The notes beneath the pieces are model-generated. The model was not told the DNA's origin, searched no databases, and saw only the letters and a program-made list of their open reading frames with translations. DNA of 5,841 bases, from positions 1-5,841 of the forward strand of contig DGOD01000036.1 in the NCBI GenBank assembly GCA_002389265.1. The letters run 5' to 3'. Made by a program: the position numbers and the translations under genes. Positions within the stretch are counted from its first letter, which is position 1; each line of letters begins with the position of its first letter. The DNA is from Gammaproteobacteria bacterium UBA4475 (lineage in GTDB: Bacteria; Pseudomonadota; Gammaproteobacteria; Pseudomonadales; Azotimanducaceae). Shown here one piece after another: positions 1-5,517 of the stretch.

Positions 1-1
1 C

Positions 2-352
2 GCTGACCCACGGTTTGCGCCGCTGCCTGCTGGCTGGAAGTCAGACAGTGATTTTTGTCTGCCGTTTCAAGGCGCGGAGTCTCTGCGTCAAGCCGGCACG
101 CGAGTCGCCGCCCATATTCAACATGCGTGGCAAGCCTTGATGCACAACGAGCTCAAGCTGATCGTCGGCCACGGCGCTGCCATTAGGCACGCATGCGCGC
201 AATTAGGCATTCTCAGCGAGGCTGATGTCGCTGATCTATCCATGCATCATGCACAGCCGGTTTTTGTGAGTTGCGACGAGCAGGGTAAGTGGCACCGCGT
301 AGCGGGTGAGTGGAAGGTTCGGCAGCATGCCGGTGATGAGTTGGGCGAGTAA
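2..352 (+). CDS. Histidine phosphatase family protein, 3' part only
   Basis: This is the C-terminal 116 residues of a gene that begins left of the window; the frame is open from base 2 to the TAA at 350-352. It resembles the phosphoglycerate-mutase-like (histidine phosphatase) superfamily, whose members transfer phosphate through a catalytic histidine. Visible evidence is GAESLRQAGTRV at visible residues 24-35, matching the family's GES...RV segment with its conserved Glu, and IVGHGAAIRHAC at 54-65, matching the second conserved His (His57). A hydrophobic strand typical of the family end (PVFVS) follows. The first RHG motif, which carries the phosphorylated His, would lie outside the window. 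TTG 137 and ATG 140 are in frame but internal, because the GES segment upstream belongs to the same fold. The substrate (sugar phosphate, phosphoprotein or nucleotide derivative) cannot be told. The gene is convergent with the alcohol dehydrogenase. Confidence 0.75.
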   Translation, partial: ADPRFAPLPAGWKSDSDFCLPFQGAESLRQAGTRVAAHIQHAWQALMHNELKLIVGHGAAIRHACAQLGILSEADVADLSMHHAQPVFVSCDEQGKWHRVAGEWKVRQHAGDELGE

Positions 353-370
353 CGGGGCCTGCTGGCCCCG
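353..370 (+). other. Perfect hairpin just after the histidine phosphatase stop
   Basis: CGGGGCC (353-359) and GGCCCCG (364-370) form a perfect 7-bp GC-rich stem with loop TGCT, starting at the base after the stop codon. No T-run follows on either strand, so it is not a classical intrinsic terminator. It could act as a 3'-end stabiliser or an atypical terminator for the plus-strand gene. Confidence 0.5.
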
Positions 371-384
371 AACCCTAGCCTTAT

Positions 385-409
385 AAAAGCGCGCTATTTA
401 AGGCGCGTT
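385..409 (-). terminator. Probable intrinsic terminator of the alcohol dehydrogenase gene
   Basis: The arms 388-395 and 402-409 pair around a core of five G-C pairs (390-394 with 403-407) and a 6-base AT-rich loop. Read on the minus strand, the hairpin runs directly into TTTT (complement of 385-388) and then ATAAGG. It lies about 40 bp downstream of the minus-strand stop codon. Read on the plus strand the stem gains G-U pairs and is followed by TTATTAT, so it may also stop transcripts from the left. The U-run is short, so efficiency is uncertain. Confidence 0.5.
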
Positions 410-424
410 ATTATAGAGGCGTTC

Positions 425-460
425 TTAAAACTCACGCTTAAAACTCACGCTTAAAACTCA
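425..460. repeat. 13-bp tandem repeat covering the alcohol dehydrogenase stop codon
   Basis: TTAAAACTCACGC occurs at 425-437 and 438-450, followed by a partial third copy TTAAAACTCA at 451-460. On the minus strand the third copy encodes the last residues and stop of the dehydrogenase (GAG TTT TAA). The two full copies therefore repeat that coding end downstream of the stop. With a 13-bp period, the three minus-strand TAA triplets (451, 438 and 425) fall in three different reading frames. It looks like slippage duplication of the gene end. Confidence 0.85.
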
Positions 461-1545
461 AGAATGGCCCGACCGCTGATTTTGCCTGTTTCCAGCGCAT
501 GAGTGGCCTCGTTGATCTGGTCCAGGCTAAAACGCTCGGTCACCATCGCATCGAGATCCAGCTGGCCATTGGCAAACCAATCCAGATACTTCGGGAAGTC
601 TCGATCAGGAGAACAACTGCCGCCGATACTACCAACAAACTTCTTCTCGTTAATCAGCATGTCAACCGCATTGAGTTGCACCGGTGTCTGTGGCACCCCA
701 ACCAGCACTGCCGTGCCGCCGGTTCGTGCGCCGAAAGTACCGTCTCTAACTGCCGGTACGATTTGCTCCATGGTTTGTTTCAAGCCAATACAGTCAAACG
801 CATAGTCAGCGCCAGAGACGGGCATGCCCATAAAATTACGTTTTGATGGGTTGGTTGTCAGATCCTTAATCTGCTGGATGGGGTCACCCTGACCGGCATT
901 AATGGTATGGGTTGCACCAAACTGCTGGGCAAAGGCCAGCTTCTTATCATCCAGGTCGACTGCAATGATCGGGTTGGCACCCACAGCTTTGGCCGCGACA
1001 ACGGCTGACAAGCCTACACCGCCGACACCGAAAATTACCACGCTTTCTCCAGCCTTGACGCCGGCGGTGTTTTCCACGGCGCCCGCACCAGTCATCACGG
1101 CACAGCCAATGATGGCAGTGACATCTCGTTTGGTATCATTCGCGACCTTGACCACATATTGCTCATCAGCAATGGTGGTATCAGCCCAGGTAAAGACGTT
1201 TTGCGAACGAGCGACGCTGCCATCTGGCAGCGTCAGGGTCGCCGACTCAGGTGCACGATCAGTGCCGTTAGCATTCCGAGGCACCCAGGTGACCATCACC
1301 ATATCGCCCGCCGCGACATGCTCAACGGCACTGCCCACCTGCAACACAATCCCGGTAGACTCGTGGCCGAGAACAACGGGGTTAGCGCGTGGATTGTGCA
1401 TCTGATGGAGTTGGCTATGGCAAACACCGCTCGCATACTGTTTGACAACCACTTGGTAGGGCCCTGGATCCGGTAAGTCCAAATTAACAATCTGGAGCGG
1501 TCCTGGTTGCTGAGGCAGGACAACGACGCGAGCTGGAGTAGGCAT
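451..1545 (-). CDS. Zinc-dependent alcohol dehydrogenase, medium-chain (MDR) family
   Basis: This 364-residue protein is a soluble NAD(P)-dependent alcohol/aldehyde oxidoreductase, of normal length for the family. The N-terminal GroES-like catalytic domain holds the catalytic-zinc ligands Cys42 (in GVCHS), His61-Glu62 (GHE) and Cys148 (IIGC). Ser44 and His47 stand where horse liver ADH has its proton-relay Ser48 and His51. The Rossmann domain shows GVGGVG at 173-178 and Asp197 at the end of the next strand (AVDLDD), which favours NAD over NADP. The four clustered cysteines of the structural-zinc lobe are absent: residues 85-135 contain none. The start is ATG at 1545, with GGA on the minus strand 8 nt upstream. 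It is transcribed divergently from the FAD dehydrogenase and convergently with the histidine phosphatase. Substrate is unknown; class III-like aryl or primary alcohol dehydrogenases are candidates. Confidence 0.9.
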   Translation of the reverse strand: MPTPARVVVLPQQPGPLQIVNLDLPDPGPYQVVVKQYASGVCHSQLHQMHNPRANPVVLGHESTGIVLQVGSAVEHVAAGDMVMVTWVPRNANGTDRAPESATLTLPDGSVARSQNVFTWADTTIADEQYVVKVANDTKRDVTAIIGCAVMTGAGAVENTAGVKAGESVVIFGVGGVGLSAVVAAKAVGANPIIAVDLDDKKLAFAQQFGATHTINAGQGDPIQQIKDLTTNPSKRNFMGMPVSGADYAFDCIGLKQTMEQIVPAVRDGTFGARTGGTAVLVGVPQTPVQLNAVDMLINEKKFVGSIGGSCSPDRDFPKYLDWFANGQLDLDAMVTERFSLDQINEATHALETGKISGRAILEF

Positions 1546-1608
1546 AATAGGATTCCAATTGATGGGTTAAAGCAGGTATTCTAAGTCGATCTACCCGAGT
1601 ATGTCATC
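1546..1608. promoter_or_regulatory. Divergent intergenic control region
   Basis: These 63 bp separate the start codons of two diverging genes, so promoters for both must lie here or inside the opposite coding regions. TTGATG (1559-1564) and TATTCT (1577-1582) resemble -35 and -10 boxes, but only 12 bp separate them, too few for a sigma-70 promoter. No convincing operator palindrome was seen. The region is called from gene arrangement, not from a recognised box. Confidence 0.35.
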
Positions 1609-3006
1609 ATGTCAAACTTAAGTCCGCAAGTACACGCAGCCTTAGAAGCGCTTCTGCCGAATCGTATCAGCACGCAACGTGACCTGTTAGATCAACATGG
1701 TCAAGATGAGTCGTTCCATGCGCCTTGCTCGCCCGATGTGGTGGTGTATCCCGTAACCAATGAAGAAGTCAGTCAAATCGTTCAGCTGTGCGCGCAAACC
1801 CGCACGCCGCTGATACCTTTTGGTGCAGGCACATCCCTCGAAGGTCATATCGCAGCCACACAGGGTGGCATTTGTATGGACATGTCACAAATGGGCCAGA
1901 TTCTCGAGATAAATTCAGACGATCTGGATTGCCGGGTCCAAGCTGGGGTGACGCGCAAACAGTTGAATGCCGCGCTACGCCATCAAGGTCAATTTTTCCC
2001 CGTTGACCCAGGCGCCGATGCAACCCTTGGCGGCATGGCATCCACTCGAGCGTCAGGTACTAACGCGGTACGTTACGGCACCATGAAAGATAATGTACTG
2101 GGCCTGACGGTGGTCACGCCGGATGGCAAAATTATTAGGACCGGTAGTCGCGCGCGGAAATCGGCGGCGGGCTACGACCTGACACGATTATTCTGCGGTG
2201 CGGAAGGTACCCTGGGTATTATCACTGAGGTGCAGTTGCGCTGCTACGGCTTACCTGAAGCGCATGCGGTGGGGGTCTGTTCCTTTGCCGCCATCGACGC
2301 TGCGGTCCAAACTGTAATCGAGGTCATTCAGTCGGGTATCTCAGTGGCGCGAGTCGAGCTGTTAGATGCGGCGCAGATGCAGGCCATCAATCAATATTCC
2401 CACCTCGATTACCCGGCCCAACCGACCTTGTTTTTCGAGTTTCACGGCACCAGTGCCAGTGTGGTTGAACAAAGCGAGCGAGTTGCCGAGCTGGTGCAAG
2501 AGAATCATGGCACCGAGTTTACCTGGGCCGTCGAACAGGAAGCGCAGAACAAATTATGGCAGGCTCGCCATGATGCTTACTATGCGGCCAGAGCCCTGCG
2601 ACCGGGCGCCAGTGGTTGGCCCACTGACGTCTGCGTACCCATTTCTAGGCTGGCGGATTGCATTCAAGAGACTCAACGTGATCTGGTAGAGTTTGACTTG
2701 CTGGCGCCCATCGTTGGCCATGTAGGTGATGGCAATTTTCATCTGTTGCTGCTCGTTGATGTGGACAACCCGGCAGAGCTGGAGATCGCTAAAATCGTCA
2801 ATGATCGGTTGATCAAGCGGGCGTTGAGCATGGGCGGTACCTGCACCGGCGAGCATGGGATCGGCTATGGCAAGCTGGCTTATATGGAACTAGAGCACGG
2901 TGCTGCGGTGGCAGTGATGGCCTCCATTAAGCGGGCTATTGACCCACTGAATATCATGAACCCTGGAAAAATGATCCCAGACAATTTTTTGAAAGATGAC
3001 AGTTAA
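1609..3006 (+). CDS. FAD-linked D-lactate / D-2-hydroxyacid dehydrogenase (LDHD/GlcD type)
   Basis: This 465-residue flavoprotein of the vanillyl-alcohol-oxidase superfamily probably oxidises D-lactate or another D-2-hydroxyacid to the 2-oxoacid and passes electrons to cytochrome c or the quinone pool. The FAD-binding-4 domain shows PFGAGTSLEGH (70-80), the DPGADATLGG stretch from 133, and GAEGTLGIITE (197-207). The C-terminal FAD-oxidase domain shows a TDVCVPISRL segment (339-348), GHVGDGNFH (370-378) with likely metal/substrate histidines 371 and 378, and a GEHG motif (414-417). The RHDAYYA and TDVCVPISRL segments closely resemble mitochondrial-type LDHD. A glycolate oxidase GlcD-like subunit is the alternative, but no glcE or glcF follows, which favours a single-subunit enzyme. 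No signal peptide is seen. The start is ATG 1609 with a weak GAG 9 nt upstream; ATG 1601 is out of frame. Confidence 0.88.
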   Translation: MSNLSPQVHAALEALLPNRISTQRDLLDQHGQDESFHAPCSPDVVVYPVTNEEVSQIVQLCAQTRTPLIPFGAGTSLEGHIAATQGGICMDMSQMGQILEINSDDLDCRVQAGVTRKQLNAALRHQGQFFPVDPGADATLGGMASTRASGTNAVRYGTMKDNVLGLTVVTPDGKIIRTGSRARKSAAGYDLTRLFCGAEGTLGIITEVQLRCYGLPEAHAVGVCSFAAIDAAVQTVIEVIQSGISVARVELLDAAQMQAINQYSHLDYPAQPTLFFEFHGTSASVVEQSERVAELVQENHGTEFTWAVEQEAQNKLWQARHDAYYAARALRPGASGWPTDVCVPISRLADCIQETQRDLVEFDLLAPIVGHVGDGNFHLLLLVDVDNPAELEIAKIVNDRLIKRALSMGGTCTGEHGIGYGKLAYMELEHGAAVAVMASIKRAIDPLNIMNPGKMIPDNFLKDDS

Positions 3007-3027
3007 TCGCGAAGAAATCTGCTTCAG

Positions 3028-3046
3028 GCTCGTTCTATAGACGGGC
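3028..3046 (+). other. Intergenic hairpin after the FAD dehydrogenase
   Basis: The arms 3028-3034 and 3040-3046 pair over 7 bp, including two G-U pairs, with the 5-base loop CTATA, starting 22 bp past the dehydrogenase stop. No T-run follows, so termination is doubtful. It could be a weak 3'-end structure. Confidence 0.35.
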
Positions 3047-3056
3047 TAGACTGACG

Positions 3057-3074
3057 GAACTCCGCTTCGGGTTC
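3057..3074 (+). other. Hairpin in the leader of the membrane sensor gene
   Basis: GAAC (3057-3060, first base G) and GTTC (3071-3074) close a 6-bp stem, extended by a T-G and a C-G pair, around a 6-base loop. It ends 11 nt before the ATG at 3086. The bases between it and the start are pyrimidine-rich (CTACGTTCTGTT) with no Shine-Dalgarno. The only purine run nearby, CGGG at 3068-3071, is partly inside the stem. Confidence 0.35.
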
Positions 3075-3085
3075 TACGTTCTGTT

Positions 3086-5395
3086 ATGAGTCAGCGTATT
3101 TTTGCCTCGGTCATTGTCGGCCTGCTGTTTGCCCTCGGTCTCTGGGGTCAGTATGTCATTGCGCCACAAAAACTCACCACGGAGCTCACTACCGCGGTCT
3201 ATGAGATCCTCATGCTATTTTTCCTGAGTGGTGAGTGGACGCTAGAACTGGATCCGGTACCGCTGCAGATTGAGCTGGTACGTTTTCTGGCGCCATTAGC
3301 GGCTGTCACCTCAATTATCCTGGTGCTTGCGACTAACTCTCGGGTCTCCTTGGGCAACCGCCTGGTGCACTATTACTCGGGGCATATCATCGTCGTCGGT
3401 CTTGGCGACAAGAGTTGGCAGTTTTTACGGACTTGCGATCCAAGCCTAAAAATCGTCGTTGTTGAGCGAGAACCTGACAACCTGTTGATCCAACGTGCCA
3501 GAGATCTTGGCATACGTGTCTTGGTCGGCGATATCTTTGAAGATCTTATGCTCGAGCGCGTTAATGTCGCTCACGCGTCGCAACTTATTGCTCTGACAGG
3601 GGATGATGGCACCAATGTTGAATTGGCGATCAAGACTCGAACGCTGATTCGAGAACGCGGCAGTCGGGCGGCGCACCTCAAAATCCATATTCATTTGAAT
3701 GAGATCGGTCTGGCCCACCAACTCGAGAGCTATCCCAAGTTCTTTGCGGACTACTCCATCGCCGAGATCTCGTTTTTCAGCGTCTATGACCTGAGTGCCA
3801 GGCTGCTACTTCGAGACTATCCCCCGGATGTGTTCGCGGATGTTGCTAACCAGGAACGAGTTCATCTGGCCATCTATGGATTTAAACGACTGGCAGAAAA
3901 ACTCGTGATAGAAGCGGCGTTGATGTGCCAGTACGCTAATGGCTCACGTATCCGGTTTTCGATTTTCGATGCAGATGCGAACGAGAAAATGCTGCGGTTC
4001 AATGAGGAATATCCTGACCTGGCACAAATTTGCGATTATTCCTTTATTAAGCAGACGACCATCGGCCCCCATGTATTTTCCGGTGATGTTGCGGCTCTGT
4101 TACCATCTGTGACGCAACATATTATTTGTACTGATTCCGACGAAGAAAGCCTGAATGTAGCCCTGATGTTGCGCGCCGCGCTGCTCGGCAAACGTGCCAG
4201 TAACGCGCCGATCTTAGTCCGTATGCAACGTACCAGTGGGTTGGCGCAGTTGCTGGAATCCAACACAGGAGAGCAGGAGATTCCCGATGGGCTCTATCCA
4301 TTCGGTATGTTTGATGAGGTGCTGCATGTCGATAATGTGTTGACCCGGCAACTGGACAAGCTGGCGCGTGGCATCCACCAAATGTATCTCGAGTCGCAGC
4401 CCAGCTTGCCCAGTGCGAGCGGGGAAGCCAGCCATCATAAGGCCTTGCAACTGTGGAGTGATTTACCCCAGTGGGAGCGGAAACAAAATTTGCTTAAAGC
4501 GGATCATTGGTCTATTCGCCTCAGAGCGATCCGTTGCGCGCCGGCAACGCAATCTTCGGTTGTACCCGTGTTCAATGCGGACGAGGTGGTCGCTCAAGCG
4601 AAAATGGAACATAACCGATACGTTAACACCAAGCTGTATGATGGCTGGCGATATGGCCCAAAACGCATTGAAGAGGCGAAAATCAACCCCTTCCTGGTGC
4701 CATGGGAACAGCTATCAGCAGCGCAACAGCAACGAGAAATTGAGGAAGCCACCCTACAACCCGAATACTTCGCGCAGCGCTCAGGTATCTTCACCGAGCG
4801 AAAACTTGTTATCGGCGTGACGGGGCATCGCTTGAATCCAGACAAGCTCGCTGATCCAAACTTGCGTCAAGCAATAAAGACTTGCTTACTCGGCTTGCAG
4901 GCTAAATATGCGAACCATCAGTTCACCATCCTCTCGCCTCTGGCAGAGGGTGCTGACCGCCTGGTGGCGCAGATGGCGATGGATATTTTAGGCGCTTGCC
5001 TACAAGTCCCTTTACCGTTGCCCTATGATCTTTATGTGCAAGATTTCGCCAGCAAGGCTTCACAGGATGAATTCAAAACACTGATTGGCAAAGCCGAGTT
5101 TTATTACGAACTACCGATGAAGTTTGGCAATATTCGTGAACTGGCGGTTGGTCAGGATATGCGTGATAACGAAGCCAGGAACAAACAATACGCGCTCGCC
5201 GGCGCTTATATTGTCCAGCGCGCCGATCAGTTAATTGCGGTGTATGACGGCAAACCGGCCGCCGGCACGGGTGGAACAGGACAAATTGTTGACTGGTACA
5301 GTAACGGCCAGATCGAGCCAGAATTCGTTTATGCCAACCATTTCTTCCTGCCGCCGCGGCAGAACCCGGTGATTGTGATCGACTCGGAGCGTTAA
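3086..5395 (+). CDS. Membrane-anchored TrkA-N/RCK - RyR - SLOG multidomain protein, putative ligand-gated channel or sensor
   Basis: This 769-residue protein has no specific name that I know. A first membrane helix lies at about 5-25 and a second at 62-83. Between them is an acidic loop with a short hydrophobic segment (38-47) placed like a pore helix, but no TVGYG-like filter. Positive residues after helix 2 put the rest in the cytoplasm. Residues 99-205 are a TrkA-N/RCK Rossmann unit: HIIVVGLGDKS, acidic Glu127 after strand 2, GDIFED, and LTGDDGTN at 170-177. Residues 258-392 look like a second, degenerate unit (IYGFKRLAE). A helical stretch (about 450-485) leads to one RyR domain (about 500-555) with His509, GWRYG (520-524) and a P-x-LVPW segment (535-540). 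The C-terminus (573-768) is SLOG/LOG-like: IGVTGHR (576-582), LAEGADR (619-625), YDGKP (720-724) and GTGGT (727-731). ATG 3086 is the only ATG, GTG or TTG after the in-frame stop at 3047. Domain calls are from motif memory; the SLOG and first RCK calls are firmest. Confidence 0.82.
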   Translation: MSQRIFASVIVGLLFALGLWGQYVIAPQKLTTELTTAVYEILMLFFLSGEWTLELDPVPLQIELVRFLAPLAAVTSIILVLATNSRVSLGNRLVHYYSGHIIVVGLGDKSWQFLRTCDPSLKIVVVEREPDNLLIQRARDLGIRVLVGDIFEDLMLERVNVAHASQLIALTGDDGTNVELAIKTRTLIRERGSRAAHLKIHIHLNEIGLAHQLESYPKFFADYSIAEISFFSVYDLSARLLLRDYPPDVFADVANQERVHLAIYGFKRLAEKLVIEAALMCQYANGSRIRFSIFDADANEKMLRFNEEYPDLAQICDYSFIKQTTIGPHVFSGDVAALLPSVTQHIICTDSDEESLNVALMLRAALLGKRASNAPILVRMQRTSGLAQLLESNTGEQEIPDGLYPFGMFDEVLHVDNVLTRQLDKLARGIHQMYLESQPSLPSASGEASHHKALQLWSDLPQWERKQNLLKADHWSIRLRAIRCAPATQSSVVPVFNADEVVAQAKMEHNRYVNTKLYDGWRYGPKRIEEAKINPFLVPWEQLSAAQQQREIEEATLQPEYFAQRSGIFTERKLVIGVTGHRLNPDKLADPNLRQAIKTCLLGLQAKYANHQFTILSPLAEGADRLVAQMAMDILGACLQVPLPLPYDLYVQDFASKASQDEFKTLIGKAEFYYELPMKFGNIRELAVGQDMRDNEARNKQYALAGAYIVQRADQLIAVYDGKPAAGTGGTGQIVDWYSNGQIEPEFVYANHFFLPPRQNPVIVIDSER

Positions 5396-5433
5396 CGGCC
5401 GGTTTTCAACTGAGCATTTGAATCCCCGGCGTT
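5394..5433 (+). terminator. Composite hairpin at the 3' end of the membrane sensor gene
   Basis: The hairpin begins in the TAA stop codon. The outer arms 5394-5402 (AACGGCCGG) and 5426-5433 (CCGGCGTT) pair over 8 bp with one bulged G at 5398. An inner stem TTCAA (5405-5409) with TTGAA (5418-5422) closes an 8-base loop. Only TTT ends the structure, then ACAGGG, so the U-run is poor. It is a plausible but weak terminator or 3'-end protector. Confidence 0.4.
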
Positions 5434-5474
5434 TACAGGGTAAAAAGGGCGCCTTAACCTCCCTACACATTTAT

Positions 5475-5504
5475 CAGGACGGGCCTAGTGGGTCTGCTGT
5501 CCTG
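5475..5504 (+). promoter_or_regulatory. Inverted repeat in the dbpA leader
   Basis: CAGGAC (5475-5480) and GTCCTG (5499-5504) are perfect inverted copies, extended inward by a G-T and a G-C pair, around a 14-base loop. The 3' arm ends one base before the AGGAA ribosome-binding site at 5506-5510. If the stem forms in the mRNA it sits against the site and could affect initiation. It could also be a DNA operator or chance. Confidence 0.3.
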
Positions 5505-5505
5505 C

Positions 5506-5510
5506 AGGAA
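5506..5510 (+). promoter_or_regulatory. Shine-Dalgarno that decides the dbpA start
   Basis: AGGAA lies 7 nt upstream of GTG 5518, a good spacing. A second AGGA at 5476-5479 lies 8 nt before an in-frame GTG at 5488, which would add ten residues. Similarity of the protein to the E. coli DbpA N-terminus (AFSTL near the start) favours GTG 5518. Confidence 0.6.
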
Positions 5511-5517
5511 TTCTATT

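Noticed and set aside
425..460. Possible CRISPR-like or iteron array
   Set aside because: The copies are directly adjacent with no spacers, only 13 bp long and fewer than three full units. The repeat is explained as duplication of the gene end.
902..1405. Plus-strand open frame of 167 codons inside the alcohol dehydrogenase
   Set aside because: It lies wholly antisense to a gene with clear MDR motifs, shows no recognisable domain, and reads as a composition shadow.
1559..1582. Sigma-70 promoter from TTGATG and TATTCT
   Set aside because: The boxes are only 12 bp apart, well short of the usual 16-18 bp.
3197..3260. Potassium-channel selectivity filter in the first extracellular loop
   Set aside because: The loop reads SGEWTLELDP, with no TVGYG or related glycine-tyrosine-glycine signature, so a potassium channel cannot be claimed.
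4368..4820. Plus-strand open frame of 150 codons in another frame of the membrane sensor gene
   Set aside because: The overlapping main frame encodes the linker, RyR and start of the SLOG domain with consistent motifs. The alternative frame has no recognisable fold.
5231..5470. Minus-strand open frame of 79 codons across the end of the sensor gene
   Set aside because: It is mostly antisense to the SLOG C-terminus and has no recognisable motif.
5501..5508. CCTGCAGG palindrome as an operator
   Set aside because: It is an 8-bp palindrome overlapping the inverted repeat and the ribosome-binding site, too short to assign to a regulator.
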